A stretch of 64,000 bases of DNA. Source: Mycolicibacterium sp. (GTDB lineage: Bacteria > Actinomycetota > Actinomycetes > Mycobacteriales > Mycobacteriaceae). Within the stretch, counting starts at the first letter, position 1; the number at the start of each line of letters is the position of its first letter. The DNA is taken from positions 1-64,000 of the forward strand of contig NZ_JAEMTA010000020.1 of assembly GCF_016462545.1 (NCBI RefSeq), read 5' to 3'. Below the pieces are notes generated by a model that was not told the origin of the DNA, searched no databases, and worked only from the letters and a program-made list of their open reading frames with translations. Positions 57,419 to 64,000 of this stretch are shown here, piece by piece. The position numbers were made by a program, and so were the translations under genes.

Positions 57419-57460
57419 GGCCAGCAAATCACGTTTGATCGTGCCACATCATTGCTGGCC
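57419..57460. promoter_or_regulatory. Long inverted repeat in the ubiD/ubiX divergent promoter, candidate operator
   Basis: GGCCAGCAA (57419-57427) is perfectly repeated in inverse as TTGCTGGCC (57452-57460), 33 bp apart centre to centre. Inside it is a smaller palindrome, CACG-TTTGAT-CGTG. It fills the 98-bp gap between the two start codons, so one regulator could control both directions. No regulator gene of the cluster is in the window. Confidence 0.6.
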
Positions 57461-57484
57461 TGTGGCCCCGGCACACGGAGTTCG

Positions 57485-58003
57485 ATGACAGACTCGCGAG
57501 ACGACCTCCGAAGTTTTGCGTTGAACGTCCATGGATGCGACGGCGTCGCCTCGGCGTGTGTCCTGCTGCAGGACCGCTGCGGCGTCGACGTCAACGTGCT
57601 GCTCCTGGCGGCCTACGTGGGTGCGGTCAAGGGAGCGTCGGTCACCCCCGCCGACGTCGCGGCGGTCAGCGCCCGCACCATGCCGTGGCAGCGCGACGTG
57701 ATCGGTCCACTTCGAGCCGTTCGAACGGGGCTGAAAGTCGGTCCGCCACCCGCCCCGAACGACGCCACGGCAGCGCTGCGAGACGCCGTCAAGGCCGTCG
57801 AACTCGAGGCCGAATTGATCGAACTGAACGAACTGGCCGCCCTCGTCGCATGTCTCGATGCGCCCGCAGCGCCGGGAAGCGCCCGCGACCGCGCGGCGGC
57901 GGCGATGCTCGTCGTCACCGGAGCCTGCCGCGGCCTCGGCGCTGGCGAGCGTGCGGCGATCGACACAATCGCCTCGGCGGCAGCAAGATTCGGCAAGGAG
58001 TGA
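57485..58003 (+). CDS. TIGR02444 family protein
   Basis: A 172-aa helical protein matching TIGR02444/DUF2390. Characteristic parts are FALNVHGCDGVASACVLLQDRCGVDVNVLLLAAYVG and PWQRDVIGPLRAVRTGLK, each in the expected order. Function unknown. It lies directly before ubiX (4 bp gap), so the two are probably translated together. Start ATG 57485. Confidence 0.78.
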   Translation: MTDSRDDLRSFALNVHGCDGVASACVLLQDRCGVDVNVLLLAAYVGAVKGASVTPADVAAVSARTMPWQRDVIGPLRAVRTGLKVGPPPAPNDATAALRDAVKAVELEAELIELNELAALVACLDAPAAPGSARDRAAAAMLVVTGACRGLGAGERAAIDTIASAAARFGKE

Positions 58004-58007
58004 TGAC

Positions 58008-58604
58008 GTGAGACGTATCATCGTCGCGATCACCGGCGCATCGGGGGCGATCTACGGCATCCGCGCGCTGGAGATGCTGGGCAAGGTCGAGGACGTCGAG
58101 ACCCACCTGATCGTGACCCCGTCGGGTCAACGGACCATCGCGCACGAGACCGACTACGGACCCGATGAGGTCCGCGCGCTGGCCGATCGCCACTACCACC
58201 CACGCGACATCGGCGCGGCGGTGTCGTCGGGCTCGTTCGTCACGACCGGCATGTTGGTGGCACCGTGCTCGGTGAAGACCCTCAGCGGAATCGCCAACTC
58301 CTACAACGACGAGCTGGTGGTGCGCGCGGCGGACGTGTGTCTGAAGGAGCGACGCAGGCTGGTCCTGATGCTGCGCGAGACTCCCCTGCACGCCGGACAC
58401 ATCGACCTGATGGCCAGGGCGACGACCAGCGGCGCGATCATCATGCCGCCCGTCCCCGCGTTCTACGCGATGCCGCGCACCCTCGACGACGTCGTCACCC
58501 AGACGGTGTCACGGGCTCTCGAACTCCTGGACGTCGTCATTCCCGGGATCCAGCGCTGGGATGGCAGGTCCGTGGTTCCGGACGAGGGTCTAGCCGGTCC
58601 GTGA
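58008..58604 (+). CDS. ubiX: UbiX: flavin prenyltransferase
   Basis: Makes prenylated FMN, the cofactor of UbiD enzymes, from FMN and dimethylallyl phosphate. The FMN-binding loop is AITGASGAIYG, and the SSGSFVTTGMLVAPCSVKTL and LVLMLRETPLH segments are diagnostic. The protein is 198 aa. Start GTG 58008 has AAGGAG 7 nt upstream. Its presence next to two ubiD genes makes the cluster self-sufficient for cofactor. It ends convergently with the thioesterase gene (15-bp overlap). Confidence 0.95.
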   Translation: MRRIIVAITGASGAIYGIRALEMLGKVEDVETHLIVTPSGQRTIAHETDYGPDEVRALADRHYHPRDIGAAVSSGSFVTTGMLVAPCSVKTLSGIANSYNDELVVRAADVCLKERRRLVLMLRETPLHAGHIDLMARATTSGAIIMPPVPAFYAMPRTLDDVVTQTVSRALELLDVVIPGIQRWDGRSVVPDEGLAGP

Positions 58605-59447
58605 CCGGCCGAAGTACAGCTCCTGGGTGGCGATGCACACCACCTGGCCCGTGCGGTTGAACATCGTGCCGGTGGCGAGGCCGCGACCACCGATTCCACT
58701 GGGCGAGAACTGATCCGAGAGCACCCAGTCGGACAGGTCGATCGGTCGATGGAACCAGAGGGCATGGTCGATCAGAGCGTTGAAGGTCGTCGCGGGCGTG
58801 GCGCGCCGCATGGCGACCGCCGTCTCCAACATCGTCGTGCCCGTCAGGTAGGTCAGCAGCGCGCTGTGCAGAACTTGGTCGTCGGGCACGGGCTCGGTCG
58901 GCTTCCACCACATCCGAATGCGTGGCGACGGCTCAGGCAGATCCACGGCCACTCGCGGCGGCGGGTCGACGTAGCGTCGTTCGAAGGGCTGCGGGCACAC
59001 CCAGAAACCCCCGAGTTCGTCGGCGTAGAGAGCGAGTTGCTCGTGGACCGGCGGAAGCGACTCCGGTGCGGGAACGTCGGGCATGGGAGCGTGATAGTCG
59101 GCGCCCTCGACCGGGATGCTGAACGACGCGAGCGCTTCGAGCAGCACGTCGCCATCCTGGCTCGCGGTGATCTGCCTGGTGGACAGCGTTCCCCCATCGC
59201 GGGAACGAACGACCTGGAAGTCCACCGGTCGCGCGGCGTCCCCCGCCCGCAGGTAGTACACGTGCACGCTGTGGGGGGTGCGGCCCGGTGCCGTCCGACC
59301 CGCGGCCATCAGTGCTTGCCCCGCGATGTGCCCGCCCACGATGTGATGGGCGGGGTTGTCGAGCTGGGTGGCCACGAAGCGGTCATCGTCGGCCTGGTCG
59401 ACCTGCAGGGTGGCGACGATGTCGGCCAGCGCGGGTACGTATGTCAC
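58590..59447 (-). CDS. Acyl-CoA thioesterase II (TesB-like)
   Basis: A 285-aa tandem hot-dog-fold enzyme. GGHIAGQALMAAGRT, VHVYYLRAGD and the second-repeat IDHALWFHRP are TesB hallmarks. It hydrolyses acyl-CoA esters. Start GTG 59447 begins VTYVPALADIV; upstream in-frame sequence is not family-like. It is the last minus-strand gene after the ligase, aldolase and amidohydrolase genes, with a 64-bp gap. Confidence 0.88.
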   Translation of the reverse strand: MTYVPALADIVATLQVDQADDDRFVATQLDNPAHHIVGGHIAGQALMAAGRTAPGRTPHSVHVYYLRAGDAARPVDFQVVRSRDGGTLSTRQITASQDGDVLLEALASFSIPVEGADYHAPMPDVPAPESLPPVHEQLALYADELGGFWVCPQPFERRYVDPPPRVAVDLPEPSPRIRMWWKPTEPVPDDQVLHSALLTYLTGTTMLETAVAMRRATPATTFNALIDHALWFHRPIDLSDWVLSDQFSPSGIGGRGLATGTMFNRTGQVVCIATQELYFGRSRTG

Positions 59448-59511
59448 CCCGGCATCATGCCGCAGCGCGGACGGTCGACACCGAGCGAGTCGATGCAACG
59501 CTCGGCGGAGA

Positions 59512-60780
59512 TCAGTACGCGTCCGGATTCTGCTGAACTGCGAGCGGAACGGGATGCTGGTAGAGCCGTGACGCGTTCTCCCACGTCACCTTCCGCACGA
59601 TGTCGTCGGGCAGCCCGTTGATTTGCTCTCCGATGATGCGCTGGGTGTGTGGCCATGTCGAGTCGCAGTGCGGATAATCGGATTCGAGCAGGATGTTGTC
59701 AGCTCCGATCCGCTCGTACTGGACGAATGACGATTGATCCTCCACCGCGCAGAACCAGAAATTCCGCGTGAACACCTCCGCGGGGGTCAGGGTCTCCCCC
59801 AACTCCCGCCACGTGCCGTACATGTCATGGTAGCTGAGCATGTGGTCGAGTCGATCGAGAAGTCCTGCTACCCAACCGATTCCACCCTCGGACATGCAGA
59901 TCTTCAGATCCGGGTGCCTGGTGCATACACCGGAGTACAGCCAGTCCACCGCGGCGGAGATCGCGTAGGCGAAGAACAGCACGCCCTGCACGTCGGGAGG
60001 TGCGTCGGCGGTGGTCGACGGCGACGTGCCCGAGGACCCGATGTGGAGATTCACCACCGTCCCGGTCTCGGCGCACGCGGCCATCAGCGGTTCCCAGTAG
60101 CCGGAATGGATGGTCGGCAGGCCCAACATCGCCGGGTTCTCACTGAACGTCACCGCGTGGAAGCCACGGTCGGCGTTCTCGTGGATCATCGTCGCGGCGA
60201 CGTCCGGATCGAGCAGCCACGGCAGTTGGCACGGAATGATCCTTTCTGGATAGGCGCCGGCCCAGGCCTCGATGTGCCAGTCGTTCCACGCCCGTACCGA
60301 CGCCATCGCGAGGTCGCGGTCGCTGGTCACCTGCTGAAGTCGCTGACCGGCGAAGCCCGGCAGGAACGAGGGGAAGTTCAGCGACGCATACACTCCGTTG
60401 AGGTCCATGTCCTTCACTCGCGCATGGATGTCCCACGCGCCGCGCCGCATCTCGTCGAATCGCGTCGGCTCGAAGCCGTACTCGGACACCGGCCTGCCCA
60501 CCACCGCATTGAAGCCCACGTTGGGCAGTGACTGACCGTCGTACATCCAGGTTTGGCCGCCCCCTTCGGTGTCGACCACCCGCGGGGCGCGGTCGGCGAA
60601 CCTCCGCGGTACCCGCCCCTCAAAGCTATCGGGCGGTTCCACGATGTGGTCGTCGACGGAGATCACCGTGTACTGCCGCGCGGCCCGTTCGGGCTCGGGC
60701 AGGAACGTGACCGTTCGGTCGGCCCCGGTCCCGGCGGTGGTGAAGCTGAGGTTCGCCGACATCTCGTCGATGGAAGCCAT
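59512..60780 (-). CDS. Amidohydrolase_2 family metalloenzyme (ACMSD-like)
   Basis: A 422-aa TIM-barrel enzyme of the amidohydrolase_2 group, which includes aromatic-acid decarboxylases and C-C hydrolases. VISVDDHIVEPPD replaces the usual HxH with DxH, as in many actinobacterial members. VVNLHIGSSG, the KICMSEGGIGW strand and LLESDYPHCDSTWP carry the other metal and acid-base residues. It lies 33 bp after the aldolase-like gene. A role in ring or side-chain breakdown is likely but not shown. Confidence 0.88.
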   Translation of the reverse strand: MASIDEMSANLSFTTAGTGADRTVTFLPEPERAARQYTVISVDDHIVEPPDSFEGRVPRRFADRAPRVVDTEGGGQTWMYDGQSLPNVGFNAVVGRPVSEYGFEPTRFDEMRRGAWDIHARVKDMDLNGVYASLNFPSFLPGFAGQRLQQVTSDRDLAMASVRAWNDWHIEAWAGAYPERIIPCQLPWLLDPDVAATMIHENADRGFHAVTFSENPAMLGLPTIHSGYWEPLMAACAETGTVVNLHIGSSGTSPSTTADAPPDVQGVLFFAYAISAAVDWLYSGVCTRHPDLKICMSEGGIGWVAGLLDRLDHMLSYHDMYGTWRELGETLTPAEVFTRNFWFCAVEDQSSFVQYERIGADNILLESDYPHCDSTWPHTQRIIGEQINGLPDDIVRKVTWENASRLYQHPVPLAVQQNPDAY

Positions 60781-60813
60781 GCGCTCGATCTCCCTCTCTC
60801 GTAGTCGATCACG

Positions 60814-61587
60814 TCACTCAAGGACGCTGCGGTCGGCCTTGATCGTCATTCGCGCCGCGCCTGCCCAGTACACGTCGGCCGCCCGTTCGATCAGCGACGC
60901 CCGCATCCCCACCATGTCGCCGCGGTTCATCCTGGACGGTGTCCGACCGGTGACCAGCACGTCGTAGGCCAGCCGGCACACCCGCTCGATGGAGACCGCC
61001 CGGTACACCGCTTGCGCGAGGTTGCCGCCGGTCGCGATCACACCGTGATTCGCCAAGATCACCAGATTCGCCGCACCGACTTGGCCGGCGAGCTCACTCG
61101 CCCGCCACGGCGCATCGATCTCGCCGTCGTACTCGGGCACCAGATACATGTCGTCCAGAAAGAGCGCACCGGTCTGGTGAACCAACTCCGGCAGCATGCC
61201 GAGGGCGGCGATCAAGCTCACGTAGTACGGGTGATTGTGGATCACCACCCGGGCGTCGGGTCGCTGCCGGTGCAGTTCGGTGTGCAGGTGGATGGCAGGC
61301 GTCACGTCCCAGCGTCCGCTGACCACCCGTGCGTTCTCGTCCACGACGCAGATGTCCGAGGCGGTGAGCTCCTGCCACCACAGGCCCCAGGGATTGACGA
61401 ACATGTCGGAGCGATCGTCGAGCTGCCAGGTGATGTGGCCGGCCATGTTCTCGGCGAACCCGACGTCGGCGAGATGACGGAACGCCACGGCCATCTTCTG
61501 CTCGTCGGTGAGGTCCACCCCGATGGGGGGCACCTTCGACGGCGCCCAGACCCCCAAGCCGCCCTGCCTAACCTGTTTTGTGGTCAT
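60814..61587 (-). CDS. Class II aldolase/adducin-domain protein
   Basis: A 257-aa protein of the class II aldolase family. The zinc-binding His cluster is visible in HLHTELH and VVIHNHPYY, with a further His in LANHGVIATG. NMAGHITWQLDDRS is the phosphate-loop region. The ATG at 61587 overlaps the ligase stop as ATGA. Family members cleave or decarboxylate hydroxy acids; the substrate is unknown. Confidence 0.9.
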   Translation of the reverse strand: MTTKQVRQGGLGVWAPSKVPPIGVDLTDEQKMAVAFRHLADVGFAENMAGHITWQLDDRSDMFVNPWGLWWQELTASDICVVDENARVVSGRWDVTPAIHLHTELHRQRPDARVVIHNHPYYVSLIAALGMLPELVHQTGALFLDDMYLVPEYDGEIDAPWRASELAGQVGAANLVILANHGVIATGGNLAQAVYRAVSIERVCRLAYDVLVTGRTPSRMNRGDMVGMRASLIERAADVYWAGAARMTIKADRSVLE

Positions 61588-63185
61588 GGCTCCAGTGTCG
61601 ATCGGATGTCCTCGCGAAGTTGGCCTTTGGCGATCTTGCCGCCCGAGGAACGTGGCAGTTCGTCGAGGATCTCGAGTCGTTCCGGGAGCAACTCCTTGGA
61701 GACGCCCATGCCCAGCAGGTGCTCGATGAGCGCAGGCAGGTCGATGACGCCGTCACGCTTCAACTCGACGAACGCGCAGACCCTTTCGCCGAAGACGGGG
61801 TCCGGCATCGCCACCGCCGCGGCCACTGCCACGGCGGGATGGGTCGCGACGACTTCCTCCACCGCGACGGCGCTGATGTTCTTTCCGCCGCGCAGGATGA
61901 AGTCCGACGTCCGCCCGGTCAGGCTGAGATAGCCGTCGGCGTCGAGTTCGCAGATGTCACCCATCCGCATCCCGCCATCCTGTGTGAACAACTGGTCGTG
62001 GTCGGTGCCGTCGAGATAGCCGAGACTGGTTGCCGGACCACGGCAGACAGGTTGTCCTCGACCCGATTCCGTGACGTCGAGATCGCCGTCGAACAGTCGG
62101 ACCTGCATCTCCGGCACGATTCGCCCAGCAGTGCGAAGTCGGCGGTGCAAGGTGTCCGCCACGGTGGTAGCGCTCAACATGCCGGTTTCGTTCGATCCGT
62201 AGAACTGCAAGATCTTCACCCCCGTCAGCTCTTCGAACTGCGCGGCCTGTGTATAGGGCAGCGGCTCACCGCCGGTGAACACGATGCGCAGGCTGCTGAG
62301 ATCGCGGGCGCGGGCGGCGGGGCTTGCCAGGATCATGGCCAATTGAGTACTGACGCAACATAGTACGGTCGCCCGGTGCCGCTCGATCGCGGCACAGGTG
62401 GAGGCGGGATCGAAGCGCTCGATCCTGACCGTCGTCGCGCCCAGATGGTTGGGCGTGGTGTGCGAGGTCCAGATTCCGAAGCCGAATGGCGTGGGAATGA
62501 CGGGCAAGAAGACGTCGTCGGCGGTGAGTTCACCATTGGCGACGGCTTTCTGGTGGAAGTAGTACCAGCGATTCTGGGTGTGCACCACACACTTTGGCAG
62601 GCCGGTCGTGCCCGACGTGGAGTTGATGAGGAACACGTCGTCGGGTCGGAGGGGCGATAGTCGCGCATCGGCACCCGGTCTGTCGACTGGGTCGACGACG
62701 ACCTCGCCGGAACTCTGGTCGAGAAGGACGGAACGAAGTGTCGGGTCGGCGTCGGCGGCCGCCCGTGCTGCCGCCTCGTGTCGCCCGGCATCGCTGACGA
62801 GCAGCGACGGTTTCGCCGTGCGCAAGATATGGGTCACTTCGCGAACACCGGCGCGCGCCCCGAGTCCCACCGCGACCGCGCCGCAGCGTTCGATCGCCAT
62901 CAGTAGTACGTGGATCTCCGAGCTGTCCCGGTGCCACATCGCCACCCCGTCACCGGCCGACACGCCCAAGTCGCGGAGTTGGCAGGCGAGGTTCGTGGCG
63001 GCGTGGTCGAACTCCGACCATGTCAAGGTGCGGCTGGACGAGTCGAGAAGGAAGTCCACGAACGCCGATTTGTCCGGCGCGGACAGGGAGTTGTGTCGAA
63101 CGCGCTCCGAGAGCGTGGTGTCCGACCACCACCCGGCGGATCGATACTGCGCGGCCTCCTCGCTGGTGACGGCGATGGTGACCAT
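61584..63185 (-). CDS. AMP-forming acyl/aryl-CoA ligase
   Basis: A 533-aa ATP-dependent ligase of the ANL family. All core motifs are intact: NSTSGTTGLPK (phosphate loop), FYGSNETG, MRMGDICELD, GRTSDFILRGGKNIS and the catalytic Lys in SSGGKIAKGQL. It activates a carboxylic acid to its CoA ester. Benzoate-type substrates are plausible in view of the UbiD genes. First gene of a ligase-aldolase-amidohydrolase-thioesterase run. Confidence 0.92.
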   Translation of the reverse strand: MVTIAVTSEEAAQYRSAGWWSDTTLSERVRHNSLSAPDKSAFVDFLLDSSSRTLTWSEFDHAATNLACQLRDLGVSAGDGVAMWHRDSSEIHVLLMAIERCGAVAVGLGARAGVREVTHILRTAKPSLLVSDAGRHEAAARAAADADPTLRSVLLDQSSGEVVVDPVDRPGADARLSPLRPDDVFLINSTSGTTGLPKCVVHTQNRWYYFHQKAVANGELTADDVFLPVIPTPFGFGIWTSHTTPNHLGATTVRIERFDPASTCAAIERHRATVLCCVSTQLAMILASPAARARDLSSLRIVFTGGEPLPYTQAAQFEELTGVKILQFYGSNETGMLSATTVADTLHRRLRTAGRIVPEMQVRLFDGDLDVTESGRGQPVCRGPATSLGYLDGTDHDQLFTQDGGMRMGDICELDADGYLSLTGRTSDFILRGGKNISAVAVEEVVATHPAVAVAAAVAMPDPVFGERVCAFVELKRDGVIDLPALIEHLLGMGVSKELLPERLEILDELPRSSGGKIAKGQLREDIRSTLEP

Positions 63186-63287
63186 GACGAGATCATAGGA
63201 ATAGCGGGGGCACCGTCACTGGGAATCGGGCGAGTGCGGGGATTCGATTAGGGCAGGCGGGCTCTGGCAGGAGTCGATGGTGTCGTA

Positions 63288-63382
63288 ATCGCAGTGGACC
63301 ACGTGCACGGATGTGAGGGACCAAAGTCCTTAGGCACGATGCATTCTCAGCTTTCCACGTGCCAACTGCCATCGCAGTGGAC
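63288..63382 (+). promoter_or_regulatory. Direct repeats upstream of the heme oxygenase gene
   Basis: ATCGCAGTGGAC occurs at 63288-63299 and again at 63371-63382, same orientation, start to start 83 bp. Both copies are followed within 2-3 nt by CGTGC. They flank the DosR-box-like site, so they look like paired regulator sites. Nothing else gene-like was found in 63186-63455. Confidence 0.45.
63314..63333 (+). promoter_or_regulatory. DosR-box-like operator
   Basis: The core GGGACCAAAGTCC (63317-63329) matches the dormancy regulator box, whose consensus is TTSGGGACTWWAGTCCCSAA, with outer bases less conserved. It is nearly palindromic and lies 123-142 bp upstream of ATG 63456. Would indicate hypoxia or nitric-oxide induction of the downstream gene. 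Confidence 0.5.
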
Positions 63383-63455
63383 AATCGTGCCCACGGGGCC
63401 GGATGCGAGACGTTCGAAACGCAGCGAAGGCGGGACATTGGCCGGTACGTGGACG

Positions 63456-64000
63456 ATGCGTGAAAGTGCGGCGCCGCTTGCCGCCCTTCGTCGTGCGACC
63501 GCCGCGGATCACGAATCGGTCGATCAGCTGATTCATCCGCATCGGCTCGTCGACATCGGTTACTACGCTGCCGTCGTCCGCGGGCTGATCGAGGCCGCCG
63601 AGCGCGTCGAGGTGACGTTGCCACTGATCCCGAGCGAGCTGCATGCCGAGGGGCTTTCCCCGTCAGAGGTCTCCAAGCGGTTGGCGCTCGACGACGAGTC
63701 GACGTTCTTGGACGGGCTCGCTGGAGCCTGGTCGCTTCGACGACCGTCTGGCCTGCAGGAACCACTGCTCGGATCGGGTCCGCACCCGCGCGCCACGATG
63801 CTGGGACTCCTCTACGTCTACGTCGGATCCGGACTGGGCGGTCTGCGCCTGTTGAGGGTTGCCCGAACCGCGCCCTGGTGGCAGCGCGAACGCGTGCACC
63901 TGCTGCTCCGGCCGTACGGCGCCCACCTCGACGATCGTTGGCGAGCGGTGCTGACCGCCCTCGCGCGACTGGACTCCGACGAGACGAACGCTGCTGCGAC
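63456..64000 (+). CDS. Heme oxygenase-like protein (partial, runs off the window)
   Basis: An open frame from ATG 63456 to the window end, 181 codons with no stop. LRRATAADHESVDQ fits the N-terminal helix of biliverdin-forming heme oxygenases, with His19 as the likely heme ligand. YVYVGSGLGGLRLLR supplies the Gly-rich distal helix (GSGLGG at 124-129). It would open heme to biliverdin, often for a bacteriophytochrome or for iron. A partner could lie beyond 64000. No good SD is seen. Confidence 0.8.
   Translation, partial: MRESAAPLAALRRATAADHESVDQLIHPHRLVDIGYYAAVVRGLIEAAERVEVTLPLIPSELHAEGLSPSEVSKRLALDDESTFLDGLAGAWSLRRPSGLQEPLLGSGPHPRATMLGLLYVYVGSGLGGLRLLRVARTAPWWQRERVHLLLRPYGAHLDDRWRAVLTALARLDSDETNAAA

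Overview
This window is chromosomal DNA of a high-GC actinobacterium, almost certainly a rapidly growing mycobacterium (Mycolicibacterium-like). Read from right to left, the backbone follows the Mycobacterium tuberculosis order Rv1636 (USP), Rv1637c, uvrA, Rv1638A, lysX, infC-rpmI-rplT-tsnR, Rv1647, Rv1648, pheS-pheT, argC-J-B-D-F-R-G-H, an Rv1668c-type ABC-F gene, Rv1683, Rv1684, Rv1685c-Rv1687c, mpg, tyrS. The left edge is the promoter and leader of an rRNA operon directly downstream of tyrS. That is the known position of the second rRNA operon (rrnB) of fast-growing mycobacteria. The 16S gene itself lies outside the window. The pks block and the PE/PPE genes that M. tuberculosis carries in this interval are absent.

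Layout. 1-257: rrnB leader and P1 promoter (minus strand). 258-8167: tyrS, mpg, a divergent ABC exporter with its TetR regulator, a Trm112-like protein, a secreted Gly-rich protein and the large lipase/AMP-ligase-like fusion Rv1683. 8263-11390: ABC-F ATPase and a DUF2252 protein. 11400-23406: arginine biosynthesis and phenylalanyl-tRNA synthetase genes, tightly overlapping, on the minus strand. 23456-28406: FMN glutamate-synthase-like protein, rhomboid-like membrane protein, class III nucleotidyl cyclase, acyl-CoA dehydrogenase, and a decayed GMC oxidoreductase fragment. 28433-30737: the infC operon with an ATC start codon and a structured leader. 30744-35956: DUF1844 gene, lysX (MprF-LysRS fusion) and a membrane esterase. 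35950-42061: accessory island with a CHAT-domain (caspase-like) protease, a TPR-like partner and three proteins of unknown function. 42163-47387: LpqH-like lipoprotein, amidohydrolase, APC permease and AraC regulator. 47428-53622: Rv1638A-like protein, winged-helix protein, uvrA, metallo-beta-lactamase-fold protein, DUF427 protein and USP. 53894-63185: a catabolic-looking cluster with two UbiD decarboxylases, the prenyl-FMN synthase UbiX, SRPBCC, TIGR02444, TesB thioesterase, amidohydrolase, class II aldolase and acyl-CoA ligase genes. 63456-end: start of a heme-oxygenase-like gene with a DosR-box-like site upstream.

Most promising for new biology: (1) the CHAT protease/TPR pair and its unknown neighbours; (2) the UbiD/UbiD/UbiX cluster with a long inverted repeat in its divergent promoter; (3) the infC leader, where the Shine-Dalgarno sequence is locked in a perfect 8-bp hairpin ahead of an ATC start; (4) the heme oxygenase gene with a dormancy-type operator. 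Many plus- and minus-strand genes have a TANNNT -10 hexamer 6-9 nt before the start codon, as expected for leaderless mycobacterial mRNAs. No tRNA, CRISPR, insertion sequence or prophage was seen. All functional statements are by recognition of motifs and gene order; no database search was run.
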